This document shows, in pieces, positions 37,701-45,596 of a DNA stretch of 63,380 nucleotides (positions are counted from its first letter, which is position 1; each line of letters begins with the position of its first letter). Origin of the DNA: CAZIAK01 sp964537035 (GTDB lineage: Bacteria > Planctomycetota > B15-G4); assembly GCA_964537035.1 (NCBI GenBank), contig CAZIAK010000031.1:1-63380 (forward strand), read 5' to 3'. The position numbers and the translations under genes are program-made. The notes beneath the pieces are model-generated. The model ran no database searches, was not told the DNA's origin, and saw only the letters and a program-made list of their open reading frames with translations.

Positions 37701-38064
37701 GACCTGCCAGGCTGACCTTGGCTTCGGCGGACCGGGAAACGCAGTGCTGAGCCTGTGTGGCGACGCGTTGGCAACCGGCAAGACGGCCGATCTGTTGTTG
37801 AGCGGCGCTGCGCCTTCCAGCATGGCCTGGCTGGTTGCCGGGCTGAGCAGCAACCCCCAGCCGTTCAAGGCCGGGACCTTGGTGCCCGTGCCGTTCCTGC
37901 TCGCGGTGCCCCTGCCCACAGACTCTGCTGGCACGCTGTCCATTGACGACATGCAAGGCGGAGGAGGGCCCCTCGATGTCTATGTGCAGTGTGTCGTTCA
38001 GGATCCGCTCCAACCCCTCGGCTTCGCCCTGTCCAACGCGTTGCTCGTGAAGTTCCTCCCTTGA
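34687..38064 (+). CDS. Large secreted beta-helix protein with planctomycete C-terminal domain
   Basis: A 1125-residue exported protein. After an MKT-repeat start, a signal peptide runs to about residue 30 (LAWLLLTTILTVPGFAQ). About 32-210 is a choice-of-anchor/MAM-like sandwich (FIETFDAVGP; WILLPPVAG; RIALRYYVDSAC). About 220-685 is a right-handed parallel beta-helix with DGLTI/GGSFDGGEL turns and the typical DNWWGDPSGPQ terminator loop. Ig-like modules follow to about 1000 (VLRMSPHTGQVAAGS; ITMLSPSPQSSFAGG). The C-terminal ~115 residues are a divergent copy of the shared domain (WLVAGLSSNPQPFKAGTLVP; ALSNALLVKF). The role is probably adhesion or glycan binding. The frame opens at 34375 inside the previous gene, which is not the start. 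Confidence 0.8.
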   Translation: MKTMKTMKATPRLAWLLLTTILTVPGFAQGQFIETFDAVGPVGAGQSGPQNLLADGWEFRNQSQPAGSSTWTEGSFFSPQAGAGNLETDSFSTSFFGGQISHWILLPPVAGQQAGDVLTFHARAVNSSNMDTLQVLYSPSGGTSTGLSPGDVGDFSTQLLDISPLSTTGWAAYSVTLPGSGRIALRYYVDSACNFGCSSSVVAIDTLSVGVPPAPPCNLPPMPSAGQTVSWTAADGPYRICSDVTVPVGSTVILEAGATINIDNGKTLAVAGTMLAEGTALSPVRFTGDFSLVTPPIEVFGMADLNGLEVSCRLHVANGGSLIVRGGSFDGGELSTDSSIGGPDRGTFVSVEDCVFSGGNGITLIDGTLALRSSSFLGGAAVTVLRGYLLAEAVVIDGSGLDITRERYAQPIWLDGLTITNSPGPALRLWGWNYDLGPSNVLQNCVYPVTVQGGLLSGSIVPTTGNVNNYVDVGDGGIPGSATWAALDVPYVVNGFAQTAGALEIEPGATVQFKPGSGVLYFSTGFFSALGTPAEPILFQEFAPGVGWDRLKFSSMVTGPRFEHVVIEDAQTAVQADDTLVQVDASVLRGNEIAGLGSTFGTFAARDSQYLNNTVAVQTTALGSANLELSTANSFSGNDLAVLSNGSVVPARDNWWGDPSGPQHVSNPSGQGDAVSGPVDVVPFLVAAPDHADSPPVLRMSPHTGQVAAGSKLLLAWDVEDDGAIVSQKVLFSQHGNLNYVVVADGLPGSQRSIELTVPTAFPSSDNSPSFFKVVATDDGGKEGFDEETFNVPYTEDIGPTTLTWLTDFSGPFTFGDELQVCWDYAGPSSTWSLSVIADSEGGGVGQGGGTTLSECWNITMPYISTDQARIAITFLIGAGGRTVTHYSPAFTLRPDLRLGDAPPVITMLSPSPQSSFAGGDSVPISWLASDDEALRSLAVQASYDGGLGWNTVVHGLPASATSYNWALPSSSGMADVRLRVIAHDLRYQNTSDTVAISVVPGMGQTCQADLGFGGPGNAVLSLCGDALATGKTADLLLSGAAPSSMAWLVAGLSSNPQPFKAGTLVPVPFLLAVPLPTDSAGTLSIDDMQGGGGPLDVYVQCVVQDPLQPLGFALSNALLVKFLP

Positions 38065-38637
38065 CGATGGGTGCTTCAGCGAGCCGTGGAGGCCGCTGGG
38101 GATCGCCTCGGTGCCGTCCCCGCCCATGATGATGTGAACACCGCAGGGTGCCGCCCTCGCTGCCCCAACGCCGGATTCGTTCTCCCCGGTGTTTCCCCCC
38201 TCCGCGCGGGGCGGCGCTCTGCCTTTTCTCTCGCTCCGCTGATCGACGGCAACGTGTCGCCTGAGTGGGACCAGTATTCCCCATGTAGGCGTTGGTGCCG
38301 GTGGAGCGCATGCTGGCCCTGGGTTAGGGAGCGGGAGGGCTGAGCGGTACACGTTGAGCCCTGCGCCAAGTAGCCGCTGCTCACACGCTGGTTGACGTAT
38401 CGAGCGGCAGCCGCCGATCCGCTACACCGGTTGGCACTTGGGCTGGCTCTCCAGCCGCCCTGCCGTTCGGCCTGTCCACGACGGCTCATGCCGTTCTCCG
38501 TGGACAGAGTCTGACACCCGGCGGTGGTCGCCCGCCCCCATGCGGACGCGGCAGGTCCACGCGTTCATCCCTCCACGTCACCAGTCCGGTTCGAGGTACG
38601 GCCTCGCCGGGATGGCCTTACTTTGGGAGACAGTGTG
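38065..38637. other. Intergenic region with a nadA-tail remnant
   Basis: This 573-nt gap between the beta-helix gene and the YadA-like gene has no supported frame. It holds the second copy of the nadA 3' end (38288-38327). Sequence upstream and downstream of that copy does not resemble the corresponding nadA flanks beyond a few bases. Together with the region after nadA, this looks like a scar of rearrangement. Confidence 0.5.
38288..38327 (+). repeat. nadA-tail remnant, copy 2 of a 40-nt direct repeat
   Basis: 39 of 40 nt match the last 40 nt of nadA including its TAG stop, but nothing upstream resembles the rest of nadA. It is not part of any open gene here. It would encode ALVPVERMLALG if read in the nadA frame. 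Confidence 0.85.
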
Positions 38638-40710
38638 ATGATCAGCATCCCATCATGGGGAGCCAGGGGCTCTCACCACTCGACGCGCCTCGGCCTCGCC
38701 TGGCGAGTCTCTTCTCTCGCCGCGCTGAGTCTGGCCAGCGTCATCATCGCAGCCCCCGTGGAGGCCAGGGTCGTGCCTGCCACGGACGCACCGGTCTCGG
38801 TGCGCATGGTCGACCTCACGGCCGACGGGCTGCTCGACATGGTGTTCTTGCGTCCTGAAGGCTTGTCGATCGCCGTCAACCGTGCGGGTGGTGTGTTCGA
38901 TGAGCAGCTCGCTCAGCTGCCCGCTGTCGATCTGGTGGACGTCCTGGCCAGTGATCTCGACGGGGACGGCCTGGTCGACCTCTACCTGGTCAACCGCGGC
39001 CCCAACCTGGCCTTCCTCGGTGACGGCGCAGGACAGTTCGTCGAGGCTCCTGAGTGGCTCGGGCTGGCCGACGCCGGGCAGGGTCTGTCCGCTGAGCGGG
39101 TCGACCTCGATCTGATAGGCGCCGACGAGTTGCTGCTGCACAACGCAGACGGGGACGTGGTCTTCTGGGCCACGGGGCGTGGGTTCCAGCGAGCAGAGCA
39201 GACGCCCGGAGGGACGATCGTGGCAACCGACGACGACCTGGCGGCGTTGCAGGATCTGGTCTCGCGCAGCGCTGGCTTGCTGGCCCTGGATCCGGAGGAA
39301 CAGCTGGTGCTCGGTCTCGACGCACAGGGTCGTCCCATCGTCTCACTCGGTCCGCTGCAGGCTGGCGGCCGTAACCAGGGTCTCTCTGGTGTGAGCCCGG
39401 TGGCCCGGGGGCGCGCAGGTGCTGTGGGCACGTTGCTACCGCCGCCAACGCACGAGGCGTATGAGAACGTTCCCCCTGAACTGACCACGGAGGAGAAGGA
39501 GATCCTCGGTCATATGAGCATCGTCTATCTGCCAGACGGCCAAGGGGGGCCGACGCGCAAGACCGTGCGGGTGAGCGGGGTCAACTGGCAGATCGTCAGC
39601 GGCTCGGGCGCGACCAACGGAAACGATGACTTTCCGGACTCGGTCTCCATGACGACCGTCAACGGCGTGGGCAACCTGATCGTGGGCTGCAACGAGATGG
39701 GCCACCCCCTCGGAGACAACCGCACCGGATCACACAACATCGTTCTCGGTCGCAACAACAACTACAGCAGCTTCGGCGGCCTGGTGGGGTCGAGCCTGAA
39801 CGACATCAGGGCACCCTTCGCCATGGTCAGCGGCGGCAAGGGCAACATGGCCAAGTCGCTCTACTCATCGGTGACCGGCGGCCGGTCCAACACTGCCAAG
39901 GGCGCCTATGCCGCGGTGACAGGCGGCTCGTTCAACATGGCCACGGGCTCCAACGCCACGATCAGCGGCGGACAGGGCAACACGGCCAAGGCGGCGCGCT
40001 CGTCCATCATGGGCGGCCGAAACAACGTCACCAAGGCGACCTGGTCCTCGATCTCAGGCGGCTCCTTCAACACCGCCAACGGCTTGCACTCGGTCATCGG
40101 TGGCGGGCAAGGCAACAGGACGTTCGGTGCCCGCTCCACTGTCAGTGGTGGATTCAACAACATCGCCTCGGGGGCGCAAGCCTCGGTGAGCGGTGGAAGA
40201 GGGAACACGGCCTCGGGTGACCAGACATCCGTCAGCGGCGGTGCCTACAACTCGGCAAGTAGCGACGACTCCTCCGTTGCGGGTGGCTACGGCAACAGCG
40301 CCAACGAGGACGGCTCGTTTGCAGCGGGCGGAGCGTTCAACACCGCGTCCGGCTACCGATCCACCGTCATGGGAGGACTCTCCAACGGGGCCTCGGCGAA
40401 CGGGGCCACGGTGTCGGGAGGAGTGGGTAATGATGCAACCTACAAAGGTGCCTCGGTCAGCGGCGGATTCCAGAACACGGCCAGCTCTCTCTACTCGTCG
40501 GTCAGTGGTGGTGTGAGCAACACCGCCAGCGCCTGGTTTGCTTCGGTGAGCGGCGGCAACTCGAACGCGGCCTCCGAGGTCATGGCCTCGGTCTCCGGCG
40601 GCACCAACAACGTGGCTTCCGGCGCTGCTTCGTCTGTGAGCGGTGGTTCGGCCCGTACGGCCTCTGGCTCGAACAACTGGGTCGGCGGCTCGCTGTGGGA
40701 GAACCAATAG
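38638..40710 (+). CDS. Secreted FG-GAP protein with 19 YadA-head-like repeats
   Basis: A 690-residue protein with a signal peptide up to about residue 43 (ending PVEARV). About 50-170 contains VCBS/FG-GAP-like calcium-loop repeats (DLTADGLLDMVFL; DLDGDGLVDLYLV). About 305-395 is a lead-in segment (VRVSGVNWQIVSGSG; RTGSHNIVLGRNNNYSS). Residues 397-681 are 19 uninterrupted 15-residue repeats of consensus VSGG..N.ASG..SS. These are similar to the left-handed roll of YadA/trimeric autotransporter heads, which trimerise and bind matrix. The protein ends VGGSLWENQ right after the repeats, with no coiled-coil stalk and no membrane anchor, so it is not a classical type V secretion protein. A GTG at 38635 is an alternative start. 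Confidence 0.8.
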   Translation: MISIPSWGARGSHHSTRLGLAWRVSSLAALSLASVIIAAPVEARVVPATDAPVSVRMVDLTADGLLDMVFLRPEGLSIAVNRAGGVFDEQLAQLPAVDLVDVLASDLDGDGLVDLYLVNRGPNLAFLGDGAGQFVEAPEWLGLADAGQGLSAERVDLDLIGADELLLHNADGDVVFWATGRGFQRAEQTPGGTIVATDDDLAALQDLVSRSAGLLALDPEEQLVLGLDAQGRPIVSLGPLQAGGRNQGLSGVSPVARGRAGAVGTLLPPPTHEAYENVPPELTTEEKEILGHMSIVYLPDGQGGPTRKTVRVSGVNWQIVSGSGATNGNDDFPDSVSMTTVNGVGNLIVGCNEMGHPLGDNRTGSHNIVLGRNNNYSSFGGLVGSSLNDIRAPFAMVSGGKGNMAKSLYSSVTGGRSNTAKGAYAAVTGGSFNMATGSNATISGGQGNTAKAARSSIMGGRNNVTKATWSSISGGSFNTANGLHSVIGGGQGNRTFGARSTVSGGFNNIASGAQASVSGGRGNTASGDQTSVSGGAYNSASSDDSSVAGGYGNSANEDGSFAAGGAFNTASGYRSTVMGGLSNGASANGATVSGGVGNDATYKGASVSGGFQNTASSLYSSVSGGVSNTASAWFASVSGGNSNAASEVMASVSGGTNNVASGAASSVSGGSARTASGSNNWVGGSLWENQ
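39826..40680 (+). repeat. Nineteen tandem 45-nt coding repeats
   Basis: The units encode 15 residues each with no gap over 855 nt. Conservation is at the protein level (GG at positions 3-4, Asn at 7, Ala at 9, Ser at 14-15), while the DNA of the units has drifted. This argues for old, selected repeats and not a recent expansion. Confidence 0.9.
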
Positions 40711-40764
40711 CCCCCCATCATCTCTCGCAGCCGTTGCCATGACGGCTGCTGCAGGTCTTGTGCT

Positions 40765-40800
40765 GGCCGCCGCCGGAGCCACGGGCTCTTGGCGGCGGCC
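40765..40800. terminator. Hairpin between convergent genes, possible bidirectional terminator
   Basis: A 10-bp GGCCGCCGCC/GGCGGCGGCC stem (40765-40774 with 40791-40800) encloses a 5-bp GAGCC/GGCTC stem with an ACG loop. It lies 54 nt after the YadA-like gene and 68 nt beyond the end of the minus-strand gene. There is no T-run on either side. Confidence 0.5.
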
Positions 40801-40867
40801 GCTCCCTTCAGCGCAGGGCCATCCGCCGCATGAGCGCCACGAAGGCTTCTGCAACCGAGGCGCGGGG

Positions 40868-41881
40868 TCAGTGTGTCTGGCCCTGCCCCCGCAGCCGGAC
40901 CTGCCGCTCTTCGATCAGCCGCAGCTCGGCCAGCACCTCGTGTCGTCGGTGGTTCAGCGTGCGCAGCGTGCGACTGACTCGCGTGCGGGCGATGCCTGCG
41001 CTGCGGTGGCTCTTGTCGATGCGGCACTGCACGACCCAGTCGCTGATCATGTCGTCGATGAAGTAGTCGGCGAAGGTGGCCAGGTGGCTGATCTCCAGGG
41101 TCAGCTCGGCGTGGTGTCGCGACTGCACGTCGGTCAACTCCATGGAGAACCTGGAGAGGGCCCGGTTGGCTGAGCTCGCGTGGCGCTGGGCGCCGCCGAT
41201 GTGCTCGAACTTCACCCAGTTGCTGGCCAGCCCGAGCATGTCGAGCTTGCCCAGGGCCTGGGCCTTGGACAGGCAGTCGTGCAGTCCGGCGAGGGCGGCT
41301 TTCGCGACCTGCCCCGCCCAGAGGGCCTCGTCGAGTTCGCGCAGGAAGTCGGTCAGCACGCCGTGGCGCTCGGCGGTGTGCAGCAAGGCCGCCACGTCGT
41401 CGACCGCCGTGGACGACGGCTCCGCCAACAGCCGCGTCTTGGCCGCCAGCAGCTCGATGTACCGGGGGCGGGGATCCGCAAGGCTGTCCAGGCGGCGGCT
41501 CAGGAGCTGCTCCTGAGCCGTGGCGGCGGCGTGCTCACTCTCGATCTGATCGAGGCGCACCTTCGCCGCCAACCACTCGCGGATCTCCTTGTCGCGGCGA
41601 GCGTCGATGTCGTCGAGCAGCCGGGCCATCACGCCGGCGAAGGTCAGACCCTCGACGTCGTCGACGTCACGCCGCTCTTTGGCGACCCGCTGCTTCAGCT
41701 TGGACATACGCCCCTGCAAGGCCGCCAGCAAGCGCCGCGACGACTCGAGCTGCTGACCCACCCGTTCGTACTGGGACAGGTCGGCGCGGGTCCAGGCCAG
41801 ACGGCGATCGAGGTCTACGAGACCTGCGGCGTCGACGAGGCCGTCGGGGTTCTGACGACGGTCGCGACCGTCAGGGGCCAC
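40868..41881 (-). CDS. Coiled-coil protein of unknown function
   Basis: Up to 337 residues, probably starting with GTG at 41881. About residues 35-150 are strongly helical and charged (SSRRLLAALQGRMSKLKQRVAKERRD), consistent with a coiled coil. The C-terminal half is also helical (HLATFADYFIDDMISDWVVQ, RTLRTLNHRRHEVLAELRLI). There is no signal peptide or catalytic motif. It begins 10 nt after the DUF59 gene stop on the same strand, so the two are likely cotranscribed. I do not recognise a named family. Confidence 0.65.
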   Translation of the reverse strand: MAPDGRDRRQNPDGLVDAAGLVDLDRRLAWTRADLSQYERVGQQLESSRRLLAALQGRMSKLKQRVAKERRDVDDVEGLTFAGVMARLLDDIDARRDKEIREWLAAKVRLDQIESEHAAATAQEQLLSRRLDSLADPRPRYIELLAAKTRLLAEPSSTAVDDVAALLHTAERHGVLTDFLRELDEALWAGQVAKAALAGLHDCLSKAQALGKLDMLGLASNWVKFEHIGGAQRHASSANRALSRFSMELTDVQSRHHAELTLEISHLATFADYFIDDMISDWVVQCRIDKSHRSAGIARTRVSRTLRTLNHRRHEVLAELRLIEERQVRLRGQGQTH

Positions 41882-41891
41882 GGACTGCGAC

Positions 41892-42209
41892 TCAGTCCAT
41901 GCCGAGCTTGCTACGCCCGGCTGGCGAGATCATCTCGGGGCTCCACGGCGGATCCCAGACGATGCTGATCTCCACGTCGCTCACACCATCGATGGCGTTG
42001 ATCTTCTGCTCGCACTCGACGGGGATGTCCTTCGCCGCGGGGCAGCTGGGCGAGGTCAGGCTCATGGTCACCTTGACCACGCTCTCGTCCGTGATCTCAA
42101 GACCGTAGATCAGCCCGAAGTTGACGATGTCGACGGGCACTTCGGGGTCGCAGACGGTGCCGAGCGCGTCCATCACCGGTTGGCGCAGGGGGTGTTCTTC
42201 GGTGGTCAT
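41892..42209 (-). CDS. MIP18/DUF59 family iron-sulfur assembly protein (SufT-like)
   Basis: A 105-residue protein. The DUF59 fold is indicated by MDALGTVCDPEVPVDIVNFG, VTMSLTSPSCPAAKDIP with the conserved reactive Cys, and VEISIVWDPPWSPEMIS at the end. Family members (SufT, PaaD-like, human CIAO2/FAM96) help mature Fe-S proteins. Many Fe-S enzymes are in this window (bioB, nadA, radical SAM protein, ferredoxin), but none is directly adjacent. It is the first gene of a small unit with the coiled-coil gene. Confidence 0.88.
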   Translation of the reverse strand: MTTEEHPLRQPVMDALGTVCDPEVPVDIVNFGLIYGLEITDESVVKVTMSLTSPSCPAAKDIPVECEQKINAIDGVSDVEISIVWDPPWSPEMISPAGRSKLGMD

Positions 42210-42386
42210 GGAGCGGCTCGCAGTGGAGGGGAGTCTGAACAGGTGCGGTGCGCGGAGCCAGCCCCACGCAGAGCGCTGATTCTACGCTTCTCTACCCCGT
42301 CGAGTCGCGGTCCAGCTGGGGCATGGGCACGGATCGTCACGCCCCTCCCAGCAGAGCGGCATGTCGGTTGTCGGGGGTGCCACGAG

Positions 42387-43568
42387 TCAGTCGCCCTGGG
42401 CGATCTCCAGCAACCTGGGCGCCAGGGTGAAGTGATCTGCGTTGCTGCCCTGATTCATGAGCACTGCCACGGTGATTCCGGTCTGCTCGTCATGGATCAC
42501 CAGGCTGGTGCCCAGGGGGGAACCGCCGCTGTGGCCCCACTGTTCGCGACCCAGGTAGTCGTACTTGCGAATGCCCAGTCCGGCTCCAGACTCGCCGCGA
42601 ATGTTCCCTGCCGCAGGCACGAACTGGAGCATCTCGCTGCCCATGGCCTCCCCGAAGGCGCCGCCGTTGAAGAGTTCGTGGGCCCAGCGGGCGACGGTGT
42701 CTGCGTTCGAGAAGAGCCCGAAGGCCCCGTTGCCCATGGTGAGCAAGGCCATGTGTTCGAGTGGGGCGACCTCTGCGTCAGACCGTGGGCCGTACCAGGA
42801 CGTGGCCACCGGGCCCGGGGGCTCCTGATAGCCGGGCAGAAAGATCTGCTCGAGTCCGAGGGGAGCCCACAACCGCTCGGTCCACAGCTCGGTGATCGGT
42901 CGTCCCCCTGCCTTCGCCCCGATCATGCCCAGCAACACGAACGCGGTGTTCGTGTACTGGGTCCGTTCTCCTCGGGCGAAGCTGGCGGGCCCGACGAGTG
43001 CGACGAGCTCGTCGCTGGTGAAGACGTGGGCGCCGTCCGCATCGATGGCTGCCTGAAGGTCAGGGTTCTTGGTGTAGTTCGCCAGGCCATTCGTGTGGTT
43101 GAGCAGCTGGCGGATGGTGATCTCGGGGTCGATGTTGGGCAGCTCACCCAGCCACTTGCCCACAGGGTCCTCAAGGTCGAGCAGCTCCTCTTCGGCCAGG
43201 CTCATGATCACCGCGCCGGTCATGGTCTTGGTGATGCTGGCGATCCAGATGAGGTGCTCGGGCCCCAGGGCTTTGCCGTCGGCTTCGACGCCAGCCACGC
43301 CGATCCACTCCTGGCCTGACTTGAGCAGCACCGCTGCGCTCACGCCTCGGTGCGTGGGGGACTCTGCCCACTGGTCGACGGCAGCTTGGAGGCTGTTTGC
43401 CAAGGCCTGTGGGAAGCCTCCGTCATCTGGGGCTCTCGGGCCTGAGGCGCTCGCTTCGAGAGAGCTGCCTGCCACCAGCGCCAGACAGAGGGAGAGGGGC
43501 CGGAGGGCCCGGGTGAGTTCGCACCGTCGTGGCATGGGCTTTCTCGCCATTCTGTCAGAGTGGTCCAT
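42387..43568 (-). CDS. Secreted serine hydrolase, class C beta-lactamase-like
   Basis: A 393-residue exported protein; the signal peptide lies at about residues 18-43 (LSLCLALVAGSSLEASA). The penicillin-recognising fold is shown by SxxK in WIASITKTMTG, YxN in QYTNTAFVLLG and HSGG in QWGHSGGSPLGTS (the KTG-equivalent box). DPVGKWLGELP and IRQLLNHTNGLANY are typical of the serine hydrolase/D-aminopeptidase group, so esterase or peptidase activity is more likely than antibiotic resistance. An ATG at 43550 is an alternative start. Transcribed divergently from the methyltransferase/MTHFR gene. Confidence 0.9.
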   Translation of the reverse strand: MDHSDRMARKPMPRRCELTRALRPLSLCLALVAGSSLEASASGPRAPDDGGFPQALANSLQAAVDQWAESPTHRGVSAAVLLKSGQEWIGVAGVEADGKALGPEHLIWIASITKTMTGAVIMSLAEEELLDLEDPVGKWLGELPNIDPEITIRQLLNHTNGLANYTKNPDLQAAIDADGAHVFTSDELVALVGPASFARGERTQYTNTAFVLLGMIGAKAGGRPITELWTERLWAPLGLEQIFLPGYQEPPGPVATSWYGPRSDAEVAPLEHMALLTMGNGAFGLFSNADTVARWAHELFNGGAFGEAMGSEMLQFVPAAGNIRGESGAGLGIRKYDYLGREQWGHSGGSPLGTSLVIHDEQTGITVAVLMNQGSNADHFTLAPRLLEIAQGD

Positions 43569-43645
43569 GGCCGGACGAACCGAACCGTAGCAGCCGCCAG
43601 CACATTCGCCCAGCCATGGGGAGGCGCCCGCGCCCGCGCGTCGCC

Positions 43646-43674
43646 TTGTTCGCCCCCCGTTCCGGGGCTACGCT
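43646..43674 (+). promoter_or_regulatory. Possible promoter of the methyltransferase/MTHFR gene
   Basis: TTGTTC (43646-43651) and TACGCT (43669-43674) are separated by 17 nt, the ideal sigma-70 spacing, and lie 60 nt before the ATG at 43734. No SAM riboswitch-like structure was recognised in the leader. Confidence 0.4.
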
Positions 43675-43733
43675 CCCAGCAAGTTCTGGCCCTCACTGCC
43701 AGGCCGTCGCCAGCCATTGCCCCGAGCCCCCTC

Positions 43734-45596
43734 ATGCCGAACAGCACGATCTTTCTGGAGCGCCTTCGCGAGCGGGTGATCCTTGGCGACGGGGGCATGG
43801 GCAGCGAGATCTACGGCCGCGGGATCTTCATCAACCGCTGCTACGACGAGCTGAATGTCGTCAATCCCAAGCTGGTTCAGGGCATTCATGGCGACTTCAT
43901 CAGCGCGGGCAGTGAGCTGATCGAGGCCAACACCTATGGCGCCAACCGACCCAAGCTGGCAGGACACGGGCTCGAAGAGCGCATGACCGACATTCTCGCC
44001 GGGGGCGTCACCCTGGCTCGAGAGGTGGCCGGGGACAACATCTGGGTGGCAGGCAGCATGGGCCCTCTGGGCCCGGTGACCAAAGACGCAGGCATGACCG
44101 ACGACGAACAGTTCGCCGCCTACGGTGAGGTGGCCGCGCTGCTGTCGGACGCAGGGGCCGACCTGCTCTTTCTCGACACCTTCACTTCGGTCGCTGACAT
44201 GCGCCGGGCCATCGAGGCCTGCAAGAAGTTCAGCGATCTGCCCGTGGTGGCCAGCTTCAGCTTTCATCGTGGCTTCGTCATGGGCAGTCACGACTTCATC
44301 GTCGCTCCCGAAGACGTGGCGTTCATCGCCGAGCGAGCAGGGGCTGACGCGGTGGGAGCCAACTGCGGCGATGGTCCTCACTCGACCCTTGATGTGGTCG
44401 AAGAGCTGAAGCGAGCCGGCACCTTGCCCGTGGCAGCCATGCCCAACGTCGGTGGTCCCGCGCTGATCGAGGGGCGCACGGTCTACCTCTCGTCGCCGGA
44501 GTACATGGCCGAGTACAGCCGTCGCTTCGTGCGGGCGGGGGCGGGGTTGATCGGCGGTTGCTGCGGTGTGAGCCCCACCCAGATTCGAGAGGTGCGCTCG
44601 TTCCTCTCGTCGATCCAGCCTCGTACATCGAACGTGGTTGTCCACGAGGAGAGCGACGACCCGGGAGTCGAGCCGCCGGCCATCTCAGAGCGCAGCGGCT
44701 GGGGAAAGAACCTGGGCCAGCACTTTCAGATCAGCGTCGAGCTCGATCCGCCCAAGGGGCTCGATCCCACGCGGTCCATCGAGAAGGCCCGCTTCTTGCA
44801 TGACCATGGCATCGACGCGGTAAACATCGCTGACGGTCCACGGGCCATGGCGCGTATGAACCCGTCGTCCCTGGCCGTGCTGGTCCAGCAGGCCGTGGGC
44901 ATGGAGACGATCATCCACTACTGCTGCCGGGACAGAAATGTCCTGGGCATGCAGATGGACCTGATCGGCGCCCACTGTCTGGGCCTGCGCAATCTCATGC
45001 TGATCACCGGCGATCCGCCGAAGATGGGCAACTTCCCGGACGCCACGGCGGTCTTCGACGTCGACTCCATCGGGCTGGTGAACTTCGCCAGCCATCTGAA
45101 TCGTGGCTTCGACCTGGCCGGGCAGCGGCTGGGCAAGGGTGATGCCACCGAGTTCGTCATCGGAGTGGGCTGCAACCCCGGCGCGGTCGACATCGACCTC
45201 GAGGCCGATCGCTTCCGGCGCAAGATCGAGGCCGGGGCCGAGTTCGTGTTCAGCCAGCCCATCTACGACGCGGCGCGGCTCGAACGCTTTCTTGAGCTGA
45301 CCAGCGATCTGCCGCCGATCCCGTTCTTCGTGGGCATCTTGCCCTTGGCTTCACTGAAGAACGCCGAGTTCCTGACCCGCGAAGTGCCAGGAATGGAAGT
45401 CCCGGACGAGATCCTCAACCAGCTGCGGGACGCACGCACCAAGGAAGATCAGCGCGCCGTGGGCATCCGCGTCGCCACCGAGAGTCTCGAGGCGGCGGCG
45501 AGCCACGAGCGCATCAAGGGCAGCTACATCTTCCCGCCCTTCGGTCGCTACGAAGCGATCCTGCAGGTGTTGAAAGACGCGGGCATCCGCAGCTGA
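43734..45596 (+). CDS. Bifunctional homocysteine S-methyltransferase/methylenetetrahydrofolate reductase
   Basis: A 620-residue fusion. Residues 1-290 are a cobalamin-independent homocysteine methyltransferase barrel of the MetH-N/BHMT type (ILGDGGMGSEIYGRG), with zinc Cys residues in VGANCGDG and IGGCCG. About residues 315-620 are an FAD-dependent MTHFR barrel (FQISVELDPPKGLDPTRS; LMLITGDPPKMGNFPDA; GAEFVFSQPIYD). The pairing, known from Bacillus YitJ-type proteins, makes methyl-folate and could use the first domain to methylate homocysteine. A frame opens at 43560, but family similarity starts at the ATG at 43734. Confidence 0.93.
   Translation: MPNSTIFLERLRERVILGDGGMGSEIYGRGIFINRCYDELNVVNPKLVQGIHGDFISAGSELIEANTYGANRPKLAGHGLEERMTDILAGGVTLAREVAGDNIWVAGSMGPLGPVTKDAGMTDDEQFAAYGEVAALLSDAGADLLFLDTFTSVADMRRAIEACKKFSDLPVVASFSFHRGFVMGSHDFIVAPEDVAFIAERAGADAVGANCGDGPHSTLDVVEELKRAGTLPVAAMPNVGGPALIEGRTVYLSSPEYMAEYSRRFVRAGAGLIGGCCGVSPTQIREVRSFLSSIQPRTSNVVVHEESDDPGVEPPAISERSGWGKNLGQHFQISVELDPPKGLDPTRSIEKARFLHDHGIDAVNIADGPRAMARMNPSSLAVLVQQAVGMETIIHYCCRDRNVLGMQMDLIGAHCLGLRNLMLITGDPPKMGNFPDATAVFDVDSIGLVNFASHLNRGFDLAGQRLGKGDATEFVIGVGCNPGAVDIDLEADRFRRKIEAGAEFVFSQPIYDAARLERFLELTSDLPPIPFFVGILPLASLKNAEFLTREVPGMEVPDEILNQLRDARTKEDQRAVGIRVATESLEAAASHERIKGSYIFPPFGRYEAILQVLKDAGIRS

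Noticed and set aside
32301..38327. The nadA-tail repeats as att sites of a live integrative element
   Set aside because: No integrase, relaxase or tRNA target is present between or beside the copies, so only a scar is claimed.
39826..40680. Regular 45-nt periodicity considered as a CRISPR-like array
   Set aside because: Units are contiguous without spacers, stay in one reading frame and are conserved as protein (GG, N, A positions), so they are coding repeats.
43590..43733. SAM or cobalamin riboswitch before the methyltransferase/MTHFR gene
   Set aside because: The short leader shows no P1 stem or conserved core of either class.
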